Origin: Acinetobacter proteolyticus
GTDB taxonomy: Bacteria; Pseudomonadota; Gammaproteobacteria; Pseudomonadales; Moraxellaceae
Reading direction: 5' to 3'
Assembly: GCF_000367945.1 (NCBI RefSeq)
Contig: NZ_KB849179.1
Location: 62,001-126,000 of the forward strand
Length of the DNA: 64,000 bases
The first letter of the stretch is position 1; every line of letters starts with the position of its first letter. The notes under the pieces are model-generated. The model did no database searches and was not told the DNA's origin. It saw only the letters and a list, made by a program, of their open reading frames with translations. Shown here piece after piece: positions 47,731 to 57,239 of this stretch. A program made the translations under genes and the position numbers.

Positions 47731-48825
47731 TTAGAAGCGGTAACCGACACCTGCATAACCTAAAATAGGGTTGATCTCGATATCTGTTTTTGCGCGAATG
47801 AGCTCTCCATATTTAGCATCATTCACTGTTATTGTTGCTTCTCCTGTAAGGTGTGCATATGAAACTGAACCAACTGCAAACCAACGATCGTTGAAATCAT
47901 AAGTAAAACCAGCAGTGGCAACAGGTGCAAATGCATCTGAAGCTTCTAATTTAACTTTTGGATCACCTGAGCTAGTCTTTTGATCCAAGGCTGCACCTGC
48001 TTTACCATCTTTAATATTGACAATCATATGTCCAGCATTGATTAGATCATTTTCGATTGCGGAATTGATTTTCAGCTCATTAAAATAAGCATACATTAGA
48101 CCTAATCCAACATAGGGTCTGAATTTATTTACGCCTGTTTTACCGAAATGATATTGGAGTTCAAAAGCTGGCGTCCATGCGCGCGCAGTAGCTGCTGTAC
48201 CATGTGCTTCTAGGTCTGTAATGAAAATTTGTTTTTCTAAATCGATTGAAGGTAAATCTATCCCTCCAATAATAGGAAGTTCTATTGATGGATGTGCTGT
48301 AGCTGTTAATGGTGCGTAAATTTGCCCTTTGCCTTGAATGTCGACCTTTGGTGGAATACCGGCTTTAACTTCAAGTGAAACATTATCAGTAAAGAAGTAA
48401 TTTGTCATGATGCCAAGAGTCATGACATCATCTGCTTCTAATCCTGTGCCTGGGTTGTTCCATTCATTTAAACCATAGATTTCAGCATTACCACTTAATG
48501 AACCAGGTAAGGTTTCTTGTCCCAAGCCATCTAAAAAATTAATGAAAGCTGTTGAGAGGTTAGGGTCCATATCTTTAGATATACTGTCTTTAACGGTTTT
48601 TATTGAAACATCTCCAACTTTGGATTGTTCTCCGTTTGCGACAGCAGTGTTAACTTTGACGGGTTGGGCTTTACCTGTTGGTTTAACATACAAAGCACCT
48701 ACTGAAACAGAAAAGCGTTTAAACCCATAGCCATCTTTTAGACTGAAATAAGGTGAGTCTGCGAAAGTCACGGTCGGTAGGGCACATAGACCTGTAATCA
48801 GGCAAGCGAATGATTTCTTCATCAT
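47731..48825 (-). CDS. Enlarged OmpW-like outer-membrane protein
   Basis: Start taken at ATG 48825 (GGAG 8 bases upstream; another ATG follows at 48822 and one at 48837). The ~364-residue product has a signal peptide (LITGLCALPTVTFA), barrel strands FSVSVGALYVKP, TLGIMTNYFFTDNVSLEVKAGIPP, FRPYVGLGLMYAYFN and AGFTYDFNDRWFAVGSVSYAHL, and a C-terminal Phe (GYAGVGYRF). It follows the OmpW/AlkL pattern, but is over 100 residues longer than usual because of long loop inserts. OmpW/AlkL proteins admit hydrophobic solutes. Monocistronic. Confidence 0.8.
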   Translation of the reverse strand: MMKKSFACLITGLCALPTVTFADSPYFSLKDGYGFKRFSVSVGALYVKPTGKAQPVKVNTAVANGEQSKVGDVSIKTVKDSISKDMDPNLSTAFINFLDGLGQETLPGSLSGNAEIYGLNEWNNPGTGLEADDVMTLGIMTNYFFTDNVSLEVKAGIPPKVDIQGKGQIYAPLTATAHPSIELPIIGGIDLPSIDLEKQIFITDLEAHGTAATARAWTPAFELQYHFGKTGVNKFRPYVGLGLMYAYFNELKINSAIENDLINAGHMIVNIKDGKAGAALDQKTSSGDPKVKLEASDAFAPVATAGFTYDFNDRWFAVGSVSYAHLTGEATITVNDAKYGELIRAKTDIEINPILGYAGVGYRF

Positions 48826-48980
48826 TTGGGACTCCATGTCCAGAAGTTTGTTAGGATTTTTCTTGCGCCCACCATAACGCTATTTTTATGCAGGCTTTGT
48901 TTAGTTAAATTTTATAATTGTTATGCTTATGAATATTTTTGTTTGATTTAAATAAATTGATGAAGAAATTGTGAAGAGAT

Positions 48981-49006
48981 AAAAAAAGCCACCGAAGTGA
49001 CTTTTT
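48981..49006 (-). terminator. Weak terminator after map
   Basis: A hairpin with one mismatch (aaaaagccac/gtgacttttt) flanked by A and T runs. Confidence 0.6.
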
Positions 49007-49029
49007 AAAAATAATCCAAATATTATGAA

Positions 49030-49854
49030 TTACATAAAGCGTGATAGATCTTCTTCAGGGCGAGCAGTAAGTACTTCGATCCCTGTTTGTGTTACCAAAA
49101 TCGTATGTTCATATTGGGCAGATAACTTGTGATCTTTTGTGACAACGGTCCACTTATCACCTAAAAGTTTAGTCTGCCAAACACCTGCATTGACCATTGG
49201 TTCAATAGTAAAGGTCATGCCAGCTTCTAGGCGCATACCTGTCCCTTTCTGACCATAATGTAACACTTGTGGTTCATCATGGAATACATTGCCAATGCCG
49301 TGACCGCAATATTCCCGTACAACACTAAAGCGCTCAGATTCAACATATTGTTGAATGGCATGGCCCACATCACCTAAATATGAGCCATCTTTTACCGTTG
49401 CCATACCGCGATACATCGCTTCTTGTGCGACTGAACATAAACGATTGGCAAGAATCGATGTTTCGCCCCCAACGATATACATCATATTGGTATCGCCGTG
49501 ATAGCCATCTTTAATCACAGTCACGTCAATATTCAGAATATCACCGTTCTTTAAGATTTTATTTTCAGAGGGAATACCATGACAAACCACATGGTTAACC
49601 GAAGTACAAATAGAATGTTGGAACGCAGGGCGGCCTGGTGCAGCACCATAGCCTACACATGCAGGAATTGCGTGTTGAACATTTTCAATATGATTGCGAC
49701 AGATTGTATCGAGTTCTAGTGTGCTCACACCCGCCTTAATATGCGGTTTAATCATGTCTAGAACTTCAGCCGCCAATTTCCCTGCAACACGCATCTTTTC
49801 AATTTCTTCAGGTGTTTTGATTAATCGACGTGGGGCCGTATAAGTTGTATTCAT
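49030..49854 (-). CDS. map: Methionine aminopeptidase, type I
   Basis: A 274-residue enzyme. The five metal ligands lie in LNIDVTVIKDGYHGDTNMMY (two Asp), GHGIGNVFHDEP (His), TIEPM (Glu) and QYEHTIL (Glu). It removes the initiator Met from new proteins. It is divergent from rpsB, a common arrangement in gammaproteobacteria. Start at the ATG at 49854. Confidence 0.97.
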   Translation of the reverse strand: MNTTYTAPRRLIKTPEEIEKMRVAGKLAAEVLDMIKPHIKAGVSTLELDTICRNHIENVQHAIPACVGYGAAPGRPAFQHSICTSVNHVVCHGIPSENKILKNGDILNIDVTVIKDGYHGDTNMMYIVGGETSILANRLCSVAQEAMYRGMATVKDGSYLGDVGHAIQQYVESERFSVVREYCGHGIGNVFHDEPQVLHYGQKGTGMRLEAGMTFTIEPMVNAGVWQTKLLGDKWTVVTKDHKLSAQYEHTILVTQTGIEVLTARPEEDLSRFM

Positions 49855-49903
49855 GATCTCTAAAAACTTTTGGTAATTTGCAAGCGTCTATGGTATAAAT
49901 AGC

Positions 49904-50060
49904 CGCCTATTTTATCAAATGCTTTTCGTGACTATCTTTTATTTATTTATGAAAAGATTTTACGAAGATATCTGATAACAATAGGCGTAAAAAAATCCGC
50001 ACATATATCGACACATTACTCTGGGTGCCTAGCAATAGGTGGAGAATGCGGATATATGGA
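49904..50060 (+). promoter_or_regulatory. Structured upstream region/leader of rpsB
   Basis: Three structures lie before rpsB: outer arms CGCCTATTTTATCA (49904) and TGATAACAATAGGCG (49973), complementary with one bulge; inner arms ATCTTTT/AAAAGAT and TCGT/ACGA nested inside; and a further hairpin with arms ATCCGCA (49995) and TGCGGAT (50047). S2 represses its own mRNA through leader structure in E. coli and relatives, so the last hairpin may be part of such a leader. The nested part may overlap the divergent promoters. Confidence 0.5.
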
Positions 50061-50089
50061 GGCCTAACCCAAACTTTAAGGTAAAGAAA

Positions 50090-50842
50090 ATGGCAGATTA
50101 CAACGTAAGCATGCGCGACCTTCTTCAAGCAGGCGCACACTTTGGTCACCAAACTCGTTTCTGGAACCCAAAAATGCGTCAATACATTTTTGGTGCACGT
50201 AACAAAATTCACATCATCAACCTTGAGCACACTGTTCCTGCGTTAAATGATGCTTTGAACTTCGTTAACAACTTGGCGAGCAAAAAGAACAAAGTATTGT
50301 TCGTTGGTACAAAACGAGCTGCTTCTAACATCATCCGTGAACAAGCTCAACGCGCTGGTCAACCATATGTAGATCACCGTTGGTTAGGTGGTATGTTGAC
50401 GAACTGGAAAACACTTCGCCAATCTATCAACCGTTTAAAAGATCTTCAAACTCAATCTCAAGACGGTACTTTTGCTAAGCTTACTAAACGTGAAGCTTTA
50501 GAGCGTACTCGTGAGATGGAAAAACTTGAACGTGCTTTAGGCGGCGTTAAGAACATGGGTGGTTTACCTGACGCATTATTTGTAATCGACGTTGATCACG
50601 AAGCGATTGCAATCAAAGAAGCGAAAAACTTAGGTATTCCTGTAATCGGTATCGTTGATACAAACTCTAACCCAGACAACGTTGATTACGTTATTCCGGG
50701 TAACGACGATGCGATCCGTGCAGTAACTTTATATGCTTCTGCTATGGCTGATGCGATTCTTGCTGGTAAAGAATATGCTCAATCACAAGCAAATGCACAA
50801 GCTAAAGGCGACGACGCTGCTAAAGACGCTTCTGAGGCTTAA
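50090..50842 (+). CDS. rpsB: Ribosomal protein S2
   Basis: A 250-residue protein, ATG at 50090 with AAGG upstream; the frame is open to 50039 but that stretch belongs to the leader. [29 protein letters not shown] and [15 protein letters not shown] are S2 hallmarks. It binds the 30S subunit with S1. Codon use is that of a highly expressed gene. tsf follows after an attenuator-like hairpin. Confidence 0.98.
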   Translation: MADYNVSMRDLLQAGAHFGHQTRFWNPKMRQYIFGARNKIHIINLEHTVPALNDALNFVNNLASKKNKVLFVGTKRAASNIIREQAQRAGQPYVDHRWLGGMLTNWKTLRQSINRLKDLQTQSQDGTFAKLTKREALERTREMEKLERALGGVKNMGGLPDALFVIDVDHEAIAIKEAKNLGIPVIGIVDTNSNPDNVDYVIPGNDDAIRAVTLYASAMADAILAGKEYAQSQANAQAKGDDAAKDASEA

Positions 50843-50908
50843 TGCGTTTTGACGCAAGCTTGTCATTTTTGCGACATGTAATGGTGGCAAATTAAAGCGT
50901 CGAGATTG

Positions 50909-50941
50909 CAAACGGCCCAGAGATTCTTTGGGCCGTTTTTG
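50909..50941 (+). terminator. Terminator or attenuator between rpsB and tsf
   Basis: Stem aaacggccca/tgggccgttt followed by T's. In E. coli the same place holds a partial terminator that sets the S2:EF-Ts ratio. Confidence 0.85.
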
Positions 50942-50980
50942 TTGAACAGATTTATTTTCTACCGATTTTAGGAGATCAAC

Positions 50981-51856
50981 ATGACTGCAGTTACTGCGAG
51001 CATGGTAAAAGAATTACGTGACCGTACTGGTCTTGCAATGATGGAATGCAAAAAAGCATTAACAGAAGCAGGCGGTGACATCGAACTTGCGATTGATAAC
51101 CTTCGTAAATCAGGTCAAGCAAAAGCTGCTAAAAAAGCAGGTAACATTGCTGCTGATGGCGCGATCACAATTATTCAAAACGGTAACAAAGCGATTCTTG
51201 TTGAAGTTAACTGTCAAACTGACTTCGTTGCTAAAGACGAAAACTTCAAAAACTTCTCTGATAAAGTTGCTGCTGCTGCACTTGCTGCAAACGAAACTGA
51301 TGCTGCGAAAATTGCTGAACTTAAGCTTGAAGACGGCGCAACTGTAGAAGAAGCTCGTGTTGCATTGGTTCAAAAAATCGGTGAAAACATCCAAGTTCGT
51401 CGTGCTCAAATCGTTGAAGGCGAAAACTTGGCTGTTTACAAACACGGTTTAAAAATCGGTGTTGTTGTTTCTTACACAGGTGATGCTGACACTGGTAAAG
51501 GTATTGCAATGCACGTTGCTGCGTTCAACCCAGTTGCTGTAAATGCTGAAGCTGTTCCAGCTGACTTGATCGCTAAAGAGAAAGAAATTGCTGAAGCGAA
51601 AGCATTAGAATCTGGTAAGCCAGCAAACATCGTTGAGAAAATGGTAACGGGTTCAGTTGAAAAATACTTGAACGAAGTTGCTCTTGATCGTCAAATGTAT
51701 GTTATCGACAATGACAAGAAAGTTGCTGATGTATTGAAAGCAACTGGTACTGTTGTAGCTCAATTCGTTCGTTTCGAAGTGGGTGAAGGTATTGAGAAGA
51801 AAGCTGAAATGAGCTTTGCAGAAGAAGTTGCTGCTGCTCAAGCTGCTGCGAAGTAA
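50981..51856 (+). CDS. tsf: Elongation factor Ts
   Basis: A 291-residue protein with AGGAG upstream. The N-terminal UBA-like domain is [33 protein letters not shown]; the core has [14 protein letters not shown], the EF-Tu-contacting block. It exchanges GDP for GTP on EF-Tu. Two terminators follow, one for each strand. Confidence 0.98.
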   Translation: MTAVTASMVKELRDRTGLAMMECKKALTEAGGDIELAIDNLRKSGQAKAAKKAGNIAADGAITIIQNGNKAILVEVNCQTDFVAKDENFKNFSDKVAAAALAANETDAAKIAELKLEDGATVEEARVALVQKIGENIQVRRAQIVEGENLAVYKHGLKIGVVVSYTGDADTGKGIAMHVAAFNPVAVNAEAVPADLIAKEKEIAEAKALESGKPANIVEKMVTGSVEKYLNEVALDRQMYVIDNDKKVADVLKATGTVVAQFVRFEVGEGIEKKAEMSFAEEVAAAQAAAK

Positions 51857-51868
51857 TTCGTATCTTCT

Positions 51869-51900
51869 AAAAAAACCCAGTCATTTTGACTGGGTTTTTT
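51869..51900 (+). terminator. Terminator after tsf
   Basis: A 14-bp stem (aaaaaacccagtca/tgactgggtttttt), loop of three T's. Confidence 0.9.
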
Positions 51901-51911
51901 ATTGCCTGTAG

Positions 51912-51940
51912 AAAAAACCCACTATATTAAGTGGGCTTTT
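51912..51940 (-). terminator. Terminator after the NlpE-like gene
   Basis: On the minus strand, stem CCCACTT...AGTGGG followed by T's. Confidence 0.78.
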
Positions 51941-51955
51941 ACCGGTAGAAATAAC

Positions 51956-52429
51956 TTATTCAGCTTCTTTCTTGAGTTCGTATTTGTCAGCTAATTCGCC
52001 TGTAATCTCTTTGCCTTCCGTGTCGAGGGCTTTTAAGTAGCCTTCAGCAACAAAGTATTTGCGGCCATCACCAGTTTTGTCGAGTTCAATAATAGAGGTA
52101 TTCTTGCTGTCAAAAGTAAAGCTGCCTTTGCTTTCAAACGCTTTGCCATCACCTTTGCCAAGATAAGTCTCTTTGAGCTCGTAAGTTTTATCTAGATTAA
52201 GTTCAAGTTCGGTTTCAATTCCTTCGCAATCTGCACAAGGAAGTACACCTTTATATGTGCCATTCCAGTCTAATGAGTTTTCTGCTGTGTGTGCACTATC
52301 AACAACTTCAGTGCTGCTTTCTGTGCTCGTTGCAGGTGGAGCTTGTTCATCAGTTTTTGGTGTTTCTGCTTTATTGCATGCAACTAAAAAAATAGAAGCT
52401 AAAGAAATGGCGATAATTGATTTTTTCAT
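51956..52429 (-). CDS. NlpE-like lipoprotein
   Basis: A 157-residue lipoprotein. Signal peptide MKKSIIAISLASIFLVAC ends in a lipobox (LVAC) and a Thr/Ser/Glu-rich linker follows. The domain WNGTYKGVLPCADCEGIETELELNLDKTYELKETYLGKG matches the N-terminal domain of NlpE (CutF), with its CxxC. It lacks the C-terminal domain of E. coli NlpE. NlpE senses surface or copper stress; the role here is not shown. Asn rather than Asp follows the lipidated Cys, which fits outer-membrane sorting. Confidence 0.83.
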   Translation of the reverse strand: MKKSIIAISLASIFLVACNKAETPKTDEQAPPATSTESSTEVVDSAHTAENSLDWNGTYKGVLPCADCEGIETELELNLDKTYELKETYLGKGDGKAFESKGSFTFDSKNTSIIELDKTGDGRKYFVAEGYLKALDTEGKEITGELADKYELKKEAE

Positions 52430-52537
52430 CTTAGATATAACCTTGTGAAAACATTAATATCCAAGTTATTAGATTTTAAAAAGAAATGGTAGTAAGGGAA
52501 TGTAAGGGTTATTTAACCTTTGGTAAAGCAAGGCAAG

Positions 52538-52663
52538 TTAGCCTTGTCGTGCTTTGAAGCGAGGGTTTGACTTGCAAATGACAAATAACTTACCGCGACG
52601 TTTTACAATCTGGCAGTCACTACTGCGGCGTTTAGCACTTTTAAGAGATGAGCAGACTTTCAT
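52538..52663 (-). CDS. ykgO: Ribosomal protein L36, type B (zinc-independent form)
   Basis: A 41-residue protein, [13 protein letters not shown]..., ending NPRFKARQG, which I recognise as the L36 family of the YkgO type. The zinc ligands of the common L36 are incomplete: the CxxC pair is reduced to SSDC and the final His is Arg. An insert of about three residues is also present. Type B copies replace the zinc-binding L36 when zinc is low. A Zur-like half palindrome (ATGTTATAATAT) lies upstream at about 52687-52705. No strong Shine-Dalgarno is visible. Confidence 0.9.
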   Translation of the reverse strand: MKVCSSLKSAKRRSSDCQIVKRRGKLFVICKSNPRFKARQG

Positions 52664-52686
52664 TTTGGGTCTTTAGGAGTAAATGT

Positions 52687-52705
52687 AATGTTATAATATT
52701 TCAGT
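52687..52705. promoter_or_regulatory. Zur-box-like sequence upstream of L36
   Basis: AATGTTATAATATTTCAGT matches the first 13 positions of the Zur palindrome (AATGTTATANTATAACATT) but the second half is poor. It is 24 bases before the L36 start codon. Confidence 0.4.
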
Positions 52706-52770
52706 TAATTTGTATTGTAAAGCTCGCCGCATTGTTGAAAGCCTAAATGAAGAGGTGGGTATTGGAAATA

Positions 52771-52804
52771 AAAAAAGCCCTTATCGAAAGATAAGGGCTT
52801 TTTT
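52771..52804 (-). terminator. Terminator of tRNA-Gly
   Basis: A perfect 15-bp stem (aaaaaagcccttatc and complement) with a GAAA tetraloop. Confidence 0.9.
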
Positions 52805-52809
52805 GAATT

Positions 52810-52885
<76 letters not shown>

Positions 52886-52947
52886 AATAGGACGCATTAT
52901 AGAGAGTTTCATTCAAGTGTCAACTCTCTAGTGCACTAAGTGCTGAA

Positions 52948-54381
52948 TTAATCAGCACGTCTCCAAATCGTACCTTGTCGCGTATCTTCCAGAACGACAC
53001 CTTGATCGAGTAAAGACTGGCGGATGCCGTCAGCTTTCGCAAAATCTTTGGCTTTTTTCGCGTCAACACGTTGCTGAATGAAGTTTTCAATTTCACTGTC
53101 AGAAAGTGCAAGTGCTTCTTGTCCAATATCTGATTTGAGAAATTCATCCACATCATGCTGAACCAAACCAAGAATGTTGGTTAAATGACGCAGGGTAGAG
53201 TAAAGCGTCGTCGCTTGTGCTGCTTGCTCTTCTTTCACCGCGCGATTAAGTTCTTTATTTAGTTCGAACAGCACCGCCATTGCTTCAGCCGTATTGAAAT
53301 CATCACACATCGCATTGTTAAAGCGCTCAACAAAGTTTTGCTCTAATGTCTCAATCGTTTTTTGACCATATACTTGTTGATAAGCTTTAAATGAATGATA
53401 AAAACGGCTCAAAGCAGTTTTTGCTTCTTTTAAGGCAACATCAGAGAAGTTGACAGGGCTACGGTAATGTGAAGACACGATAAAGTAGCGAATCACTTCT
53501 GGATGGAATTTTTCCATCACATCGCGAATGGTAAAGAAGTTGCCTAAAGACTTAGACATTTTCTCGCCATCGACATTAATGAAACCAACATGCATCCAAT
53601 AGTTTACATATTGTTCACCCGTTGATGCTTCACTTTGCGCGATTTCATTTTCATGATGCGGGAACATCAGATCTGACCCCCCCCCATGAATATCGAAATG
53701 ATTGCCTAGGCAGCAAGTCGACATTGCTGAGCATTCAATATGCCAACCAGGACGGCCATTGCCCCAAGGTGAAGCCCAAGCAGGTTCATTTGCTTTGGCA
53801 TGTTTCCACAGTACAAAGTCAAAGGGATGTTTCTTTTCAACTTCAACATCCACACGCTCAGATGCACCCGCTTGCATATCATCCAATTTACGACCAGATA
53901 AACGACCGTATTTATTGAATTTGCTCACCTCAAAATAAACATCGCCATTGGCAGCAGGGTATGCAGCCCCTTTATCAACCAAGGTACCGATCATATTTTG
54001 CATTTGATCGATATATTCAGTTGCTTTAGGTGCTTCATCAGGTTCAGCACAACCTAAGTTAGCCGCATCTTCATTCATTGCTTGAATAAAACGAGCAGTG
54101 AGTTGTTGGATGCTTTCGCCATTCTCATTGGCACGTGCAATGATTTTGTCATCAATATCGGTAATGTTGCGAATATAGCGAACTTTCCAACCTTGGCTGC
54201 GTAGGAAGCGAATGATGTAGTCGAATGCAACCATAACCCGAGCGTGCCCGATATGACAGTAATCGTAAACCGTCATACCACAGACATACATATCGATTTG
54301 ACCTTCTTTGCGTGGGACAAATTCAACTTTTTTACGTTGCTCAGAGTTATATAGAACAAAAGGTTGCATAAGGGTTTTCAA
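52948..54381 (-). CDS. cysS: Cysteinyl-tRNA synthetase
   Basis: A 477-residue class I synthetase. The zinc Cys is C34 ([16 protein letters not shown]), HIGH is HIGH at 43-46 and KMSKS is [28 protein letters not shown] carries more zinc ligands. It charges tRNA-Cys. A run of nine G on the coding strand (C at 53677-53685) encodes the three Gly of HGGGSD. Length is normal and no frameshift is seen. Confidence 0.98.
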   Translation of the reverse strand: MKTLMQPFVLYNSEQRKKVEFVPRKEGQIDMYVCGMTVYDYCHIGHARVMVAFDYIIRFLRSQGWKVRYIRNITDIDDKIIARANENGESIQQLTARFIQAMNEDAANLGCAEPDEAPKATEYIDQMQNMIGTLVDKGAAYPAANGDVYFEVSKFNKYGRLSGRKLDDMQAGASERVDVEVEKKHPFDFVLWKHAKANEPAWASPWGNGRPGWHIECSAMSTCCLGNHFDIHGGGSDLMFPHHENEIAQSEASTGEQYVNYWMHVGFINVDGEKMSKSLGNFFTIRDVMEKFHPEVIRYFIVSSHYRSPVNFSDVALKEAKTALSRFYHSFKAYQQVYGQKTIETLEQNFVERFNNAMCDDFNTAEAMAVLFELNKELNRAVKEEQAAQATTLYSTLRHLTNILGLVQHDVDEFLKSDIGQEALALSDSEIENFIQQRVDAKKAKDFAKADGIRQSLLDQGVVLEDTRQGTIWRRAD

Positions 54382-54475
54382 ACACTCTACAAAAATCGTT
54401 ATTCATCATAACGTATGCACCATATTTCATAAAGTTATCAGCAGAAAAAAGATGGCTTTCATTTGCAATATTTCT

Positions 54476-55882
54476 TTATTCAAAACCAATTTGACTCGCT
54501 GTCCGAAGTTGGACTTTTTTTGCAAAATAATAATAAATCACTGCCGTTGCCAGAATACCGACCAACCAAGAGATATCCATACCCCCTAATATGGTCGCGA
54601 TGTGACCAGTGTAAACTTTACTATGAATAAAGGGGAGTTGTAGTAATACCCCCATGACATAACACCCAATGCCGATACTATTCCAGCGACCATATTTTCC
54701 ATTTGGATCGTATAAGGCAGCGATATCACATTCTTCTTTAGAGATGAAATAGTAGTCTACGAGGTTAATTGCACTCCAAGGAATAAAGAAGGTGAGTAAG
54801 AACAAAATAAATGCTTTAAAGCTGTTTAAAAAAGTGTGTTCACCCAGAATTGCGATGATGGTAGAAATGGCAACCATGCTTAAGACAATACCTAAACGGG
54901 TCATTCTTGAAATGTGATATTCAGGTTTAAAACTATTCCAAATGGTTGCAATACACATAAAACAACCATAGGCATTCAGGGTGGACAAGGTCACTTTACC
55001 AAAGGCAATACTGAAATAGAGGAAAGTGATGATCAGTGCGGCTGCATTCATCCTCACGACATATTGCACCTCATTTCCAACAAAGCCACCTTGTGAGATT
55101 TGTGCAATCAATACTCCCAAAGTCATTGAGATCTGTGAACTAAGCAAGGATCCCAGACCGACCGCCAGAAACACACGAGTCGAAGAAGTCTTTGAGGGGA
55201 GGTATCTGGAATAATCGGCAACATAAGGGCCAAATGAAATTTGCCAAGAAGCAGAAAGGGAAATCGCGAGTAAAAATGAGGACCAGCTAAATTTTCGAAC
55301 AGCAATTAATTCTGAAAAATTGGAATGGGTTAAAATTTGAGTCAAAATAATGATAAAGGCAACTATGCCAATAACGCTTGCAACTTTACCTACCCAGTGG
55401 ATTAAGCGATAACCAATGGTGGCAAAGATCACAATAAACGTCGCATAGATTAAAATTCCAGTGCTATTGCTGACATTGATGAGTTGTGCGATCGCTTTAC
55501 CTGCGAGGACTTCGCCTGTGGCGGTAAACCCAATGTACATCAAGCAAACCAAGAAAATCGGAATACAGGCACCATATACGCCAAATTGAACGCGGCTTGA
55601 AATCATTTGCGGAAGGCCAAGTTTGGGACCTTGTGCTGCATGTAAAGCCATGATGGTGGCACCGAAGCATTGCCCAATTAATAAACCCATAATCGACCAG
55701 AAGACATCACCACCGAGTACAATGGCCAAAGCACCTGTGACGATTGCTGTGATTTGTAAATTAGCACCAAACCATAACGTAAATTGACCGAAAACACTGC
55801 CATGTCTTTCGTGTTCTGGAATGAAATCAATACTGCGGTTTTCAATAAATTGATGTTGTTCTTTCTCATCCAATGAGCTCAT
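54476..55882 (-). CDS. NCS1-family permease (cytosine/purine type)
   Basis: A 468-residue inner-membrane protein with about twelve helices. RSIDFIPEHERHGSVFGQFTLWFGANLQITAIVTGAL at the N terminus is typical of the NCS1 family, and SRVQFGVYGACIP and FGPYVADYSRYLP are core blocks of the purine-cytosine permease group. It probably takes up cytosine, a purine, or another nucleobase-like compound by cation symport; substrate cannot be fixed. No catabolic gene lies beside it. Confidence 0.87.
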   Translation of the reverse strand: MSSLDEKEQHQFIENRSIDFIPEHERHGSVFGQFTLWFGANLQITAIVTGALAIVLGGDVFWSIMGLLIGQCFGATIMALHAAQGPKLGLPQMISSRVQFGVYGACIPIFLVCLMYIGFTATGEVLAGKAIAQLINVSNSTGILIYATFIVIFATIGYRLIHWVGKVASVIGIVAFIIILTQILTHSNFSELIAVRKFSWSSFLLAISLSASWQISFGPYVADYSRYLPSKTSSTRVFLAVGLGSLLSSQISMTLGVLIAQISQGGFVGNEVQYVVRMNAAALIITFLYFSIAFGKVTLSTLNAYGCFMCIATIWNSFKPEYHISRMTRLGIVLSMVAISTIIAILGEHTFLNSFKAFILFLLTFFIPWSAINLVDYYFISKEECDIAALYDPNGKYGRWNSIGIGCYVMGVLLQLPFIHSKVYTGHIATILGGMDISWLVGILATAVIYYYFAKKVQLRTASQIGFE

Positions 55883-56258
55883 CTTTTACTGCGCATCCTT
55901 GAAGCAATTATCGTCATAAAAAATACCTAATTGGGTGCTTAGGTGTGGCCATGTATAATCTTATTTATATATGTATATACAACTAGGCTTAATAATAAGC
56001 AAGTTTTTCTATAAGGTATATAAGGGACGTACCATTCAAGATGAATGGACATATCCCTAACTAAATGCGGATTCAGAATATGGGTGTTTAATCTCAATAT
56101 AATGCGTGTTATTTCATACTTCATCTCTTCATTTTTCATGAAAACTTATACATTTAGAAACGTGTAATATTTGCAGATATGCTAGAATCCCCATCATTCT
56201 TTTGATTAAAATTATCTACTGTACAAGTGGATAGAGTATTATTTTGAGTCAAACTCAT
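55883..56258. other. Intergenic region between permease and kdsD
   Basis: About 360 AT-rich bases between divergent genes. It holds a palindromic TGTATATACA near the permease side and an inverted repeat CCATTC-aagat-GAATGG at 56032-56048. The 66-codon frame on the minus strand (55939-56139) is not supported by a good ribosome-binding site. Confidence 0.5.
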
Positions 56259-57236
56259 ATGTCACACACCATAGATTTTCAAAAAAGCGCACGAGAAACG
56301 TTGCGTATTGAACAACAAGCGATTGAAGTTCTTGCTGCCCAGATTAATGAGCGTTTTGACGTTGCATGTGAGATCCTGTTGCAATGTCAAGGACGTGTTG
56401 TTGTGACAGGGATGGGGAAATCTGGGCATATTGGTCGTAAAATGGCGGCTACCTTTGCATCGACCGGAACACCGTCCTTCTTTATGCATCCAGGTGAAGC
56501 TGGTCATGGTGATCTTGGCATGTTGGTACGTGGAGATGTACTGATCGCGATTTCAAACTCGGGTAAGAGTGATGAAATCATGATGTTGATGCCGCTGATC
56601 AAGCATTTAGGCGTGCCTTTAATTACCATTAGTCGTGATGACAGGGGACCAATGCCACAAAATGCGGATGTTGCGTTGACATTGGGGCAAGCAGATGAAG
56701 CTTGTCCTTTAGGTCTAGCACCAACCTCAAGTACCACTGCGACTTTGGTGTTGGGTGATGCCTTAGCCGTGGCACTTTTAGAGGCGCGTGGTTTTACAGC
56801 AGATGATTTTGCCCGTTCGCATCCAGCGGGAGCTTTAGGGAAACGTTTACTTTTGCATGTCAAACACTTGATGCATACAGGCGCAGAGTTACCTAAAGTT
56901 CGACCAGATACACCAATGAACAAAGTGTTATATGAAATTTCTGACAAACGTCTGGGATTAACTACAGTCGTTGATGAAAATGATACCTTGTTGGGTATTT
57001 TTACCGATGGTGATTTACGTCGCATGATTGACCAGCAACAAGGTTTTGATGTGAATTTACCCGTGTCTGCAGTCATGACTAAAAACCCACTAACGATTTC
57101 TCAGGAAGCCCGTGCGGTGAAAGCTTTAGAAAAAATGCATGAGAAAAAAGTCAATCAATTTGTGGTTGTTGATGAAGCCAATAAAGTCATTGGTGTGATT
57201 AGTATGCATGACCTTATTCAGGCAGGAGTAAATTAA
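56244..57236 (+). CDS. kdsD: Arabinose-5-phosphate isomerase (KdsD type)
   Basis: A 330-residue protein. The start is TTG at 56244 or ATG at 56259; neither has a strong Shine-Dalgarno. The N-terminal SIS domain (RVVVTGMGKSGHIGRKMAATFASTGTPSFFMHPGEAGHGDLGML) is followed by two CBS domains from about residue 215. It turns ribulose-5-phosphate into arabinose-5-phosphate, the first step of KDO synthesis for the LPS core. kdsC starts 3 bases after its stop. Confidence 0.95.
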   Translation: MSQTHMSHTIDFQKSARETLRIEQQAIEVLAAQINERFDVACEILLQCQGRVVVTGMGKSGHIGRKMAATFASTGTPSFFMHPGEAGHGDLGMLVRGDVLIAISNSGKSDEIMMLMPLIKHLGVPLITISRDDRGPMPQNADVALTLGQADEACPLGLAPTSSTTATLVLGDALAVALLEARGFTADDFARSHPAGALGKRLLLHVKHLMHTGAELPKVRPDTPMNKVLYEISDKRLGLTTVVDENDTLLGIFTDGDLRRMIDQQQGFDVNLPVSAVMTKNPLTISQEARAVKALEKMHEKKVNQFVVVDEANKVIGVISMHDLIQAGVN

Positions 57237-57239
57237 GCC

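Noticed and set aside
55939..56139. A 66-codon open frame between the permease and kdsD
   Set aside because: No clear ribosome-binding site, and it overlaps likely promoter sequence and an inverted repeat.
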